Part shown: positions 17,788-26,079 of the stretch, one piece after another
Layout of the letters: each line of letters begins with the position of its first letter
How positions within the stretch are numbered: the first letter of the stretch is position 1
From: Pseudomonas sp. BSw22131
Lineage (GTDB): Bacteria; Pseudomonadota; Gammaproteobacteria; Pseudomonadales; Pseudomonadaceae
Assembly: GCF_026810445.1 (NCBI RefSeq)
Contig: NZ_CP113949.1
Coordinates: 1,302,001-1,366,000 of the forward strand
Direction: 5' to 3'
Length of the DNA: 64,000 nt
The notes under the pieces: model-generated
The model's input: only the letters and a program-made list of their open reading frames with translations
What the model was told of the DNA's origin: nothing
Database searches by the model: none
Program-made: the position numbers and the translations under genes

Positions 17788-18944
17788 TTCGCCTGCCCCG
17801 CGGCATCGGCCAAGGCATCGTCAGTCGGTGTCTTGACGACTTCGATGCGCGAGCCGGCCTTGAGTCGCGATTGACCGTCGCTCACCAACACGTCATTGGC
17901 GTTGACGCCGCTGATCAGTACCCGGTCGCTGTCTTGATAAAGCACTTTGACCGGCACGATTTCGACGCTGTCACCTTTGACCCGGTAAACATAATGATGC
18001 TCGGCGCCACGCTGCACCACTTGTGGCGGAACGTTCAGCGCGTTGCGGTCGATGGCGGTCTGGATCTTCACGGTCACCAATTGGCCGGGCCAGAGCTTCT
18101 CGGCGGGATTGGCGAATTCTGCCTTGGCGCGAATGGTGCCGGTCGCGGCGACTACCTGATTGTCGATCAGCGTCAACGTGCCTTCGCCGAGCAACGTACC
18201 GGTTGCGCCCTCGCCCAGATAGGCCTGCACGGGCGCTGGCGAGGGTGCTGCAATCAGGCCTTGCAGCGTGGGCAGCATTTGCTGAGGCAACGCGAAACTG
18301 ACTGACACTGGATCGATCTGGGTGACAGAGAACAAGCCCAGGGTGTCGGTCACTCGCAGGAAATTGCCCTGATCGACATTGCGAATGCCGACCCGACCTG
18401 TCACCGGAGAGCGGACCTGTGTGTAGGAGAGCTGCACTTGTGAGGCGTTGATCGAGGCCTGGTTGCCTGCCGCCGTGGCTTTCAACTGATTGACCAGCGC
18501 TTGTTGCTGATCGTATTGCTGTTTGGAGATGCCGTTGTCGACGCTCAGCAATTTGTAGCGTTTGAGGTCCAGCTGCGCGACATCCAGTTGCGCCTGACTT
18601 TGTGCCAGTTGCGCTTTGGCTTGTTCGAGTGCTGCGCGGATCGAGCGATCATCCAGCGTTGCGAGCAGATCACCGGCTTTGACCTGCTGCCCCTCCTTGA
18701 CCAGAAGCTTCGTGAGAATGCCGTCCACCTGGGGGCGAATCGTCACGCTCTGCAACGACAACACAGAACCGATACCGGTGACGAAACGTGGCACATCTTC
18801 TTGCACCACATTCACCACTCGCACCGGGACCGCAACCGGGGCGCTGACTTTGACGTGGGCAGGCCGGGTGTAGGTCCAGACGCCAATCGCGACGAGCGCC
18901 AGGACACCTGCAGCGGTAGCAAACATGCGGGTCTTTTTTTGCAT
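17784..18944 (-). CDS. RND efflux periplasmic adaptor (MdtA-like membrane fusion protein)
   Basis: 386-aa adaptor. N-terminal anchor/signal segment (MFATAAGVLALVAIGVWTYT), lipoyl half-motifs (RPQVDGILTKLLVKEGQQVK and RSPVTGRVGIRNVDQGNFLR) flanking a helical hairpin (LEQAKAQLAQSQAQLDVAQL), then beta-barrel and membrane-proximal domains. It would link the RND pump to an outer-membrane factor. First gene of the four-gene operon; its stop overlaps the permease start by 4 bp. ATG 18944 has no clear ribosome-binding site; a strong AGGAGG precedes another ATG at 18987 in a different frame (see findings). Confidence 0.92.
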   Translation of the reverse strand: MQKKTRMFATAAGVLALVAIGVWTYTRPAHVKVSAPVAVPVRVVNVVQEDVPRFVTGIGSVLSLQSVTIRPQVDGILTKLLVKEGQQVKAGDLLATLDDRSIRAALEQAKAQLAQSQAQLDVAQLDLKRYKLLSVDNGISKQQYDQQQALVNQLKATAAGNQASINASQVQLSYTQVRSPVTGRVGIRNVDQGNFLRVTDTLGLFSVTQIDPVSVSFALPQQMLPTLQGLIAAPSPAPVQAYLGEGATGTLLGEGTLTLIDNQVVAATGTIRAKAEFANPAEKLWPGQLVTVKIQTAIDRNALNVPPQVVQRGAEHHYVYRVKGDSVEIVPVKVLYQDSDRVLISGVNANDVLVSDGQSRLKAGSRIEVVKTPTDDALADAAGQAK

Positions 18945-18970
18945 ACAGGGTTAACGCCAGCGAATGAATG

Positions 18971-18999
18971 AAGGAGGAACGGAGCATGAACGCCTCCTT
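18971..18999. other. Inverted repeat in the leader of the RND operon
   Basis: AAGGAGG and CCTCCTT form a perfect 7-bp stem around a 15-nt loop, 27-55 bp upstream of the adaptor start. On the minus strand the AGGAGG arm is a strong ribosome-binding sequence, so folding could hide it. Function inferred only. Confidence 0.5.
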
Positions 19000-19172
19000 T
19001 ATAGCCTTTTGACCCGGTCAGCAAAATGACTGCTACCTGTCAATCCTGTCAGCCAGCCAGAGGGACACGATTAAGGGCTTCAAGAAAACAGGTGGTGGGG
19101 CGATAGCAAGAGAGAGGGCTCTGGTATCTGTTGGGACAAAGCAGCCCCGTTCTCATAGTACGGAGCGTGGCG

Positions 19173-19496
19173 ATGAATGTCGGAAAAACAGTTTCTAGGG
19201 TGCTTACGCTGGCAGCGGTTATCGCCTGCCTGCTGGCCGGGCCAACCGTTGCCAGTGCAGGAGCGCTTTACTTCAAGGGGGCGGTGGTGCAGGGCGGATG
19301 CGATGGGCAGCCGTGGTCTGAGCTTGTGCGACATGCGGACACGCCACTGAAGACCGGCACAGAGATCTATCTGAAGCCTGACAGCCGCGACAAAGAGTGC
19401 TCTCAAGAAAATCTTCCAGTGCGCGTGAAGTACGTCGAAAAGTCCTCCACTGCCACGCTCCCCCATGCAGCGATCGTGATGATCACCTATGAGTGA
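19173..19496 (+). CDS. Small secreted fimbrial-subunit-like protein
   Basis: 107 aa with a clear signal peptide (LAAVIACLLAGPTVASA|GALYF). The mature start GALYFKGAVVQGGC and the end IVMITYE resemble the first and last strands of chaperone-usher pilins, including the early Cys and the penultimate aromatic, but the protein is much shorter than a pilin (about 82 mature residues) and has a second Cys in DKECSQ. ATG 19173 is chosen because a GGAG lies about 8 bp upstream and the signal peptide starts there. It stands 564 bp ahead of the fimbrial operon on the same strand. Function not established. Confidence 0.65.
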   Translation: MNVGKTVSRVLTLAAVIACLLAGPTVASAGALYFKGAVVQGGCDGQPWSELVRHADTPLKTGTEIYLKPDSRDKECSQENLPVRVKYVEKSSTATLPHAAIVMITYE

Positions 19497-20060
19497 TCTG
19501 AAGCTGGACATCGACGCGTCGGTTTGAACCCGGTGTCTGATTTCATGCCCCCTGCGCAGCCCAACGCGGCCTCGCGCAGGCTCGTCAACTCCTGCGAGAG
19601 CGCGCTTCATGGGCCGCCTCGCGACTGAATTCGCGGCTATAGAGTGGGCGCCCTTCGCCAGGCACACACACTCAATCCCAATCCCCTAAACATCAATTCT
19701 TTATAAGCGCTGACGAGTCGGCTCGAGACCGCGATGCGCTTTCCCGGACGATCTCCAATCGCGCCCGCCTTGCCTGACTGATCTCTCTTTCCGTTGTTTC
19801 TGCACCCTCGCAGCAACCCGTGCTGTGACGGTGCCTGATGCAACCTTTGCATCAGGTTGTGGCGCGTTGCACTTCAGGCGCCCCGGTCTACAAGGGCTGC
19901 AGAGGCGTCGCACTTATTCCTACAGAAATGTCCGGCACTCGCCACTGTCATTTCCGAACCCTTTTCGTACTAATCCTGACAGCCGCTAAAAAAACATCCG
20001 CTTATAGTCCTCGTCGCCCAATGAGGGCTTACACGAATTAACACAAGGATCGTCGTTAGC
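19497..20060. other. 564-bp intergenic region upstream of the fimbrial operon
   Basis: No open frame here has a signal, ribosome-binding site or family resemblance I can support. It contains a perfect 10-bp inverted repeat at 19834-19856 and an AT-rich stretch (19985-20020) with TATAGT that may be a -10 element for the pilin gene. Its unusual length for this genome suggests a regulated promoter region. Confidence 0.5.
19834..19856. other. Perfect inverted repeat upstream of the fimbrial operon
   Basis: CCTGATGCAA and TTGCATCAGG are exact reverse complements separated by CCT. No T-run follows, so it does not look like a simple terminator. It could be an operator or a DNA cruciform; it lies about 200 bp upstream of the pilin gene start. 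Confidence 0.75.
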
Positions 20061-20651
20061 ATGAAAAAGATCTCTATTTCTCTCGCCATTCTGGCTGCAA
20101 TGGGCCTGGGCGCAGTGGGCAATGCGAGCGCCACCAATAACGGAAAGCTGGTACTTACCGGCACACTGACTGACATTTCCTGCGACGTAGGCGCAGGCTC
20201 TGGCGCAAGCGCCGGTAACAATCCGGGTGAAATCAACGTCGATCTGGGCAACGTGTCCTTTTCCGACATCGGTCGCCCGGCAGCTAACAAGATCGAAACT
20301 GCTTCGCCTATCCAACTCCTGGTCAACTGCACCGCCGGCGCGGCTAAATACAACGCCGTCAAAATGCGTTTCGTGGCACGTCAGGGCAGCGGTCTGGACA
20401 ACAGCGACCAAACATTGCTGCGTACGACCGGTGCAGCAGACGGAGTTGGCATCGCATTGCTGAATGCTTCAAACGAGTTCATGGACCTGAGCGGCAACGA
20501 AACCATCGACGCTGCGCTGGTGCGCCAAGGCACCGACGGCGCCACCGCCGAACTCAACTTCGCCGCGGTCTACGCGCTCAACGGCTCATCCGCTGCTACC
20601 AATCCCGGCAACGCAGACGGTTTCCTGCCTTTCGTACTGGATTACGAATAA
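20061..20651 (+). CDS. Chaperone-usher fimbrial major subunit
   Basis: 196-aa pilin of the Fimbrial (PF00419) family. Signal peptide MKKISISLAILAAMGLGAVG ending NASA|TNNG; mature protein starts with GKLVLTGTLTDISCDV and ends FLPFVLDYE with the penultimate Tyr required for donor-strand exchange. Two Cys (ISCDV and LVNCTAG) form the standard pilin disulfide. First gene of a five-gene operon (pilin, chaperone, usher, chaperone, tip). The hairpin just downstream (20659) probably raises its level relative to the later genes. Confidence 0.92.
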   Translation: MKKISISLAILAAMGLGAVGNASATNNGKLVLTGTLTDISCDVGAGSGASAGNNPGEINVDLGNVSFSDIGRPAANKIETASPIQLLVNCTAGAAKYNAVKMRFVARQGSGLDNSDQTLLRTTGAADGVGIALLNASNEFMDLSGNETIDAALVRQGTDGATAELNFAAVYALNGSSAATNPGNADGFLPFVLDYE

Positions 20652-20658
20652 GGCGACA

Positions 20659-20685
20659 GGCAGAGCGGGCGTCGCTCGCTCTGCC
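20659..20685 (+). other. Intra-operon hairpin between pilin and chaperone genes
   Basis: GGCAGAGCG and CGCTCTGCC form a perfect 9-bp stem with a 9-nt loop, 8 bp after the pilin stop codon. No T-run follows, so it is more likely an RNA-stabilising or attenuating structure than a full terminator, as found after highly expressed pilin genes. Confidence 0.65.
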
Positions 20686-20714
20686 ATCCTCTCAGGGATA
20701 AAAGGCACGTCCTC

Positions 20715-21461
20715 ATGCGCTCTATTTTCACTCGATGCGGCACCTTATTGCTGGGTATGACGCTGGCCGTCTGCGCCCAGGCGGGCGTCGTACTCAACAC
20801 AACGCGGGTCATCTACACGGCCCAAGACAAAGAGGTCAGCCTGGGTATCCAGAACAGCGGCACGGGAGAGATTCTCGCGCAGTCGTGGCTGGAAACCGAC
20901 GCCGAAGGCCCCGATACCAGCAACCTGCCGTTCGTGCTTACGCCGGCGCTTGCTCGCATGTCAGGCAATGCCCGGCAATTAGTGCGGATTATTTATGCGG
21001 GCAGCGGGCTGCCGCAGCATCGCGAATCAGTGTTCTGGCTCAACGTTCAGGAAATCCCGCAGACCGCTGACGAAAACGTCCTGCAGATCGCGGTTCGACA
21101 GCGGATCAAAGTGTTTTTCCGTCCGCACGGCCTTCAGGGTAATCCGCTGGAAGCGGCCGAAAAGCTCGAATGGCGTCTGATTGACGGGGCCATTCTGGAA
21201 GTCAGCAATCCGACCCCTTACCACGTTTCGATGATTCAGATAGGCCTGACGCGAGACACCGCCAGCCTGCTTCTGGAGAGCAGCCGAATGCTGGCCCCAT
21301 TGCAGCGTGTTCGATTCCCGCTTGAGCAATCTGTCGGGAAAGGGCCGGCGGCGTTGAGCTTTATCAGCATTAACGATTTCGGTGCCCAAGTGCCGTTTCG
21401 CGCCGCGCTTTCCGGCGACCGGACCAGCTTGCCGGCAAAGGTTGTCGTCAAGTCCGATTAA
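20715..21461 (+). CDS. Fimbrial periplasmic chaperone (PapD-like), first copy
   Basis: 248 aa with signal peptide (LLLGMTLAVCAQA|GVVL). Immunoglobulin-like PapD fold: edge-strand start GVVLNTTRVIY with the invariant Arg (R31), and RQRIKVFFRP with the invariant Lys (K132) that anchors the pilin C-terminus. NPTPYHVS marks domain 2. Short F1-G1 region (RMSGNARQLVRIIY) typical of FGS chaperones. It folds pilins in the periplasm and hands them to the usher. Both key basic residues are intact, unlike the second chaperone in this operon. Confidence 0.93.
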   Translation: MRSIFTRCGTLLLGMTLAVCAQAGVVLNTTRVIYTAQDKEVSLGIQNSGTGEILAQSWLETDAEGPDTSNLPFVLTPALARMSGNARQLVRIIYAGSGLPQHRESVFWLNVQEIPQTADENVLQIAVRQRIKVFFRPHGLQGNPLEAAEKLEWRLIDGAILEVSNPTPYHVSMIQIGLTRDTASLLLESSRMLAPLQRVRFPLEQSVGKGPAALSFISINDFGAQVPFRAALSGDRTSLPAKVVVKSD

Positions 21462-21582
21462 CCGCCCCGGTAAATCGGCTTTCTTTTCCTGTTTTTCAAG
21501 TCGGGTCGATCCGACCCTGCGTCCGGTTCTGGACGAAAGGAATCGGCTGCGCACGAGATTCCGAACGGAGTAATACCTGTCA

Positions 21583-24198
21583 ATGGAACGACGAGAGAAA
21601 TTGAAGAGGCCAAGCCGCAACTGCCTGCTTTCAGGAGTGCCATCTTCAGACAGCGGCCCGTTTTGCAGGGTCAGGTTCATCGCCCTGCCCGCATTCGTGG
21701 CGGCGGTGATCAGCGTGACGACGACGTGTTCCAGCGCCGTGGCCGCCGATCAAGGCAATGCGCCAGTCGCCGAAAAAACCGGCACTCGCTCCCACACTCG
21801 CTTCAATACCGCGTTCATTCAGGGCAGCGATCAGCCCCCTGATTTAAAGGCGTTTCTGGAGGGCAATAGCGTCGTACCGGGGACTTACCGCGTGGACGTT
21901 TTCGTCAATCGCGGCCTGAGTGGGCGGCGGGACATCCGCTTCGGCCCAAACCCTGTAACGGGTGCCATCGAGCCCTGCCTGACGCTGGACATGCTGCTGC
22001 ACTTTGGGCTGGACGCCGGGCGCCTCGGCAAACCGGGCACTGATGATCGGCAGTCCGATTCCCAGGCTTGCTTCGACTTGCCGGCCCGTGTCGAGTTTGC
22101 TCGCGTCGATTACCAGCCCAATAACCTGAGACTGAACATCAGTGTTCCGCAGGCGTCGATGTCCCGCAGCGCCAAAGGTTATGTCGCCCCGGAGCTATGG
22201 GATCGAGGCATTACCGCAGGCTTCATCAACTACAACTTCAGTGGGTCGCGACGCAGCAACCGTGGGCAACGTGCAGATCAGTATTATCTGGGCCTGCGCA
22301 ACGGTGTGAATCTGGGTGCATGGCGACTGCGCAATGAGTCATCGCTGACGTACGGCGACGCCCAGCCTTTTCGCTTTCGCAGCAACCGCACCTTCGCCCA
22401 GCGCGATGTCACTGCGCTCAACAGCCAGCTGACACTGGGCGAAACCTTTACCGATTCACAGATTTTCGACAGCGTGAGATTTGTAGGCGCCGCGCTGGCG
22501 TCCGACGAAGGCATGCTGCCAGACAGCGAACGCAGCTACGCCCCAACCATTCGCGGGATTGCCGATACCAACGCGACGGTGGAGGTGCGGCAAAACGGTT
22601 TCATGCTCTACAGCGGCAACGTATCACCCGGTCCATTCGAGATAACGGACATCTACCCAAGCGGCTCGAACGGGGATCTGGAGGTCACCGTGATCGAGGC
22701 AGATGGCCGCAGACGCGTGTTCGTTCAGGCCTACGCATCGCTGCCGATCATGGTGCCCAGTGGCGCGCTGCGCTACAGCCTTGTGGGGGGCGAGTACGAC
22801 AGCAATCAGGACAACGGCGCAACGCCACACTTTGCCAGCGGTACGTTGGTATACGGCTTGAATGACCGTGTCACGGGCTTCGGCGGGTTGCAGTTGGCCG
22901 AGGCCTATCGCGCGGCCAACGTGGGGGCCGGCATCAATAGCGGGTTCGGCGCAATCTCCGCTGATTTAACCCACTCGGTCAGCCAGCAACCTGAGCAAAC
23001 CTTGAGCGGACAGAGCGTGCGTTTGCGTTATGCAAATACGCTGGCGATGACTGGCACCACCTTTGCTGTCGCGGGTTACCGGTATTCCGATGATCAGTAT
23101 CGAACCCTGAATGAGCATGTCGAGGAGCTGGACGCGCGCGCGGAGCGATCCGGTTTCGGCCGCGCCAAGGACCGCGTCGAAGTCAACATCACCCAGGCAT
23201 TGCCGCAGACCTCGGGCTCGCTGACGCTGACTGGCTCCGAGCAGCGTTACTGGGGCGTGACCGGCAAGACGCGGCAGTTTTACCTGTCCTACAACGCGAA
23301 CTGGCGCTCGCTCAGTTACAACCTGTCGGTGCAGAGCAACCAGACGTTTGAGCGGGGCGGGCAGCGTCAGACCGACAATCGAGTCGCCTTAACCTTGAGC
23401 CTTCCTTTGGGCGGCAATCCTGGCGCTTCGCGACTGTCTTTCAATGCGGTGCGCGACAGTGCTGGGGACTACAACCAGCAAGTCGGTCTCAATGGGCAGG
23501 TATTGGATGATCGCGACACGTTTTACTCAGTCCAGGCCGGACAAGACAACCGCTCGGGCGCTTCTGGCTTCGGCAAGCTCAATACCACCACACCGTTCGG
23601 CCGATTTGAAGCGGGCTACGGACAGGGCACCCAATACCGTGCTTTTTCGGTCGGGGCGGCAGGTTCGGTGGTGGCGCATGCAGGGGGGATCAATCTGGGG
23701 CAGACCCTCGGAGAAACCTTCGCGCTCGTGCAGGTAAAGGATGTCGGCGGCGCCAGATTGAACAATTACAGCAACGTCCAGACATCGGGCAATGGCTACG
23801 CGGTCTTGCCCTATGCGCAGCCTTATCGGACCAACTGGATCAGTCTCGACACGCGACAACTGGGGGCCGATGTCGAGCTGGAAAATGCCGTGACGCAGAT
23901 TGTGCCCAGGCGCGGCGCGATGCCGCTGGTGACGTTCAAGGCTTCGGTTGGACGACGCGTGCAGTTTGAGTTGGTGCGTGCCGATGGCAGCCATTTGCCG
24001 CTGGGTGCCAGGGTCGAAGATCAACGCGGCAAGGTCCTGGCAGCCGTCGACCCGACAGGTCGCGCGCTGGTGTTGAGTGAGGAAGACCACGGCGTGCTCA
24101 CCGTCACGTGGGCGGATCAGCGATGCCAGGCGGCGTTTCATCTGCCGCCCAAAGACCCGCAACGCACCTATGAACGGCTAAAGGCGGTGTGCAATTGA
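21583..24198 (+). CDS. Outer-membrane fimbrial usher (FimD/PapC-like)
   Basis: 871-aa usher that secretes and assembles the pilus. Long N-terminal signal region (hydrophobic part FIALPAFVAAVISVTT, cut near AVAA|DQG), PapC_N domain (RFNTAFIQGSDQPPDLKAFL ... GTYRVDVFVNRG), a 24-strand barrel with plug, and C-terminal PapC_C ending in a Cys (AVCN). ATG 21583 has GGAG about 12 bp upstream. 121 bp separate it from chaperone 1; it overlaps the second chaperone gene by 10 bp. Full length, no frameshift seen. Confidence 0.94.
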   Translation: MERREKLKRPSRNCLLSGVPSSDSGPFCRVRFIALPAFVAAVISVTTTCSSAVAADQGNAPVAEKTGTRSHTRFNTAFIQGSDQPPDLKAFLEGNSVVPGTYRVDVFVNRGLSGRRDIRFGPNPVTGAIEPCLTLDMLLHFGLDAGRLGKPGTDDRQSDSQACFDLPARVEFARVDYQPNNLRLNISVPQASMSRSAKGYVAPELWDRGITAGFINYNFSGSRRSNRGQRADQYYLGLRNGVNLGAWRLRNESSLTYGDAQPFRFRSNRTFAQRDVTALNSQLTLGETFTDSQIFDSVRFVGAALASDEGMLPDSERSYAPTIRGIADTNATVEVRQNGFMLYSGNVSPGPFEITDIYPSGSNGDLEVTVIEADGRRRVFVQAYASLPIMVPSGALRYSLVGGEYDSNQDNGATPHFASGTLVYGLNDRVTGFGGLQLAEAYRAANVGAGINSGFGAISADLTHSVSQQPEQTLSGQSVRLRYANTLAMTGTTFAVAGYRYSDDQYRTLNEHVEELDARAERSGFGRAKDRVEVNITQALPQTSGSLTLTGSEQRYWGVTGKTRQFYLSYNANWRSLSYNLSVQSNQTFERGGQRQTDNRVALTLSLPLGGNPGASRLSFNAVRDSAGDYNQQVGLNGQVLDDRDTFYSVQAGQDNRSGASGFGKLNTTTPFGRFEAGYGQGTQYRAFSVGAAGSVVAHAGGINLGQTLGETFALVQVKDVGGARLNNYSNVQTSGNGYAVLPYAQPYRTNWISLDTRQLGADVELENAVTQIVPRRGAMPLVTFKASVGRRVQFELVRADGSHLPLGARVEDQRGKVLAAVDPTGRALVLSEEDHGVLTVTWADQRCQAAFHLPPKDPQRTYERLKAVCN

Positions 24199-24944
24199 TT
24201 GGTTTGGCAAGGCTTTCACTTCTGTGCGCTGCGGTCTGGTTCAGCGTGAGTGCTCACGCGGTGGTTTCGCTGTCAGGGACTCGGTTGATTTTCGATGGCA
24301 AGTTTCGTGAGGTCAGCATCGAGGCCAGCAATCGCGGCCAGCTGGAGGTACTGCTTCAAGCCTGGCTAAGCGATATCGAAGCGCCTTCGCGCCATCCCGA
24401 AGGGCTGCCGTTTGTGGTCACGCCGCCTCTGGTGCATTTGCCGCCGCAGGGTAAGCAATCGCTGCGGCTGCTGTACGAAGGCCTTGGCATGCCGAGCGAG
24501 CGTGAGTCCCTGTTGCATCTTTATGTCATGGAAATACCGCGTCGCAGTGACGCGCAGCAGCAACTGACCATCGCCGTGCGGCAGCGCATCAACGTGTTCT
24601 ATCGGCCCGCGGGGCTGGGTGGCGATCCGGCGTTGGCGGCGCAGTCTTTGTCCTGGCAATTGAGGCAGGCTGCTGACGGTCGTTCTTGTCTGCAGGTGCG
24701 CAATCCCACGCCGTTCCATGTCTCGCTGCTGGCGGTGCAACTCGATGGCAAGACCGCTCGGGAGGACTGGCTGATCAAGCCAGGTGAAACACTCGAGTTC
24801 GCCTTGGGCTTCAAAGCAGTTGCCGCACTTCTGTCCTTCAAGGCGCTGACCGATTACGGCGGCCAGCGCGACTACTGCGCGCAGGTGAGTAGCGGCATGT
24901 CGTCGACTGCGCAACTGACAACCGGAATGTGTATCCATCCATAG
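24189..24944 (+). CDS. Fimbrial periplasmic chaperone (PapD-like), second copy with Lys-to-Asn change
   Basis: 251 aa, GTG start overlapping the usher, signal peptide ending near VSAHA|VVSL. PapD fold with intact Arg (SGTRLIF, R32), but the second anchor position reads RQRINVFYRP, with Asn135 where the Lys of PapD (K112) and of chaperone 1 sits. NPTPFHVS and SFKALTDYGG (domain 2) are normal. It probably serves the tip subunit encoded next. The loss of the Lys would weaken binding of a pilin carboxylate, so a different binding mode or partner is possible. Confidence 0.9.
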   Translation: MQLIGLARLSLLCAAVWFSVSAHAVVSLSGTRLIFDGKFREVSIEASNRGQLEVLLQAWLSDIEAPSRHPEGLPFVVTPPLVHLPPQGKQSLRLLYEGLGMPSERESLLHLYVMEIPRRSDAQQQLTIAVRQRINVFYRPAGLGGDPALAAQSLSWQLRQAADGRSCLQVRNPTPFHVSLLAVQLDGKTAREDWLIKPGETLEFALGFKAVAALLSFKALTDYGGQRDYCAQVSSGMSSTAQLTTGMCIHP

Positions 24945-24957
24945 GGAAGTGCTCAGC

Positions 24958-25953
24958 ATGAAAACGTTGTTATTGACCTGCCGGAGCGCGTGCCTCGGGC
25001 TCGCATTGCTGCTTGCGCCTGCCGCCGTGATGGCCATGACCTGCAAGACCCGGCAGGGAGAGTCGATTATTCGCGCCGATCTCGGCAGTTCGGTGGCGAT
25101 CCCGGCTTCGTTGCCCGATGGCACGGCAGTGTGGCGATCCGAGCGGCTGAACCTCTCGGTCGTGTGTGCCAAAGACGGCCAGCCGGGTCTGACTGAGGAG
25201 GTCTCTATTTATCTGAACCCGGATAACCTCTTAGTGGGGCAGGGCGTCATCGCCGGCTTGACCCTCAACGGGGTGGATCATTTGCAAAGTCAGGGCCGCA
25301 TCGGCACGCAGCAGTTTCTACCTGCTTGTGGGGAGGACGAGTCCAATGTGGGCGCGTGCCCTACGGTGAGTTTCAATCTGCCGTTTTCGGTATTCATTCA
25401 AAAGTCCGGCCCCGTCCCCCCGTCGGGTGTGGCCAGTGATTTACTGGACTACCGAATGTTCCAGCTCGACAGCGCCCTGGGCATGAACCCTCTCCCGGAC
25501 AACAACCTCAGTTACGTCATCAACAACCTGACCGGCTTGCGCTTTGTCGCCTGTGATGCCGAATTGCGCGTGATGCCCGATGTGGTGGAGTTTGGGCAGG
25601 TGCCGATTCGCAATGTTCAAGTGGGCAAAGTGGCTGACTTTCGTCGCTTTGCATTGGCGACCAGCCGGGTGTGTGATTCGCCGTTTAGTCTGGATGCACG
25701 ATTTACCCCGATCTCCGGCGTGTTGTCGGGTGATGTTCTGGTTCCGGCGAACAACAGCAGTATCGGCATCCGTATTACCCATGCCGGCAGCGGCACGCCG
25801 TTGCGTTACAACGAACCGTTTCATTTGAATGATCTGCTGGGCGAAAACTATTCCGCGACGGCGGACTTCAACGCTGAGCTGCTGTGGCAAACCACATCGC
25901 CGGAGGCGGGGCCGTTCGATGCTGAGGTGATGGTGGATTTGTTCTATAAATGA
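24958..25953 (+). CDS. Fimbrial tip subunit / two-domain adhesin
   Basis: 331 aa. Signal peptide LALLLAPAAVMA|MTCK, an N-terminal domain of about 170 residues with paired Cys (TCKTRQG, SVVCAKDG, LPACGEDE, GACPT) that may be a receptor-binding domain, and a C-terminal pilin domain from FVACDAELRVMPDVVEFGQV to MVDLFYK, with the penultimate aromatic of a pilin. ATG 24958 is chosen since AGGGA lies 9-10 bp upstream; GTG 24949 overlaps that site. Last gene of the operon; place and two-domain layout indicate the tip adhesin. No ligand can be assigned. Confidence 0.85.
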   Translation: MKTLLLTCRSACLGLALLLAPAAVMAMTCKTRQGESIIRADLGSSVAIPASLPDGTAVWRSERLNLSVVCAKDGQPGLTEEVSIYLNPDNLLVGQGVIAGLTLNGVDHLQSQGRIGTQQFLPACGEDESNVGACPTVSFNLPFSVFIQKSGPVPPSGVASDLLDYRMFQLDSALGMNPLPDNNLSYVINNLTGLRFVACDAELRVMPDVVEFGQVPIRNVQVGKVADFRRFALATSRVCDSPFSLDARFTPISGVLSGDVLVPANNSSIGIRITHAGSGTPLRYNEPFHLNDLLGENYSATADFNAELLWQTTSPEAGPFDAEVMVDLFYK

Positions 25954-26079
25954 CAAAACGCGCGGCCCGATGAGAGGGCACACAGTGGCGGGCGCAGGCA
26001 GATCGATTCAGGTATGCTGCGCGACCTTTTGGGTTTTACCCCGTTTATTGTCGACCGTTTCCTGAATTTTGGAGCTTTC

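Noticed and set aside
19080..19667. 195-codon minus-strand frame around the mini-pilin gene
   Set aside because: Overlaps the better supported plus-strand gene with signal peptide and ribosome-binding site; Arg/His-rich shadow-like composition.
21499..21516. Hairpin GGGTCG/CGACCC between chaperone 1 and usher
   Set aside because: Only six base pairs and no T-run; too weak to call a terminator.
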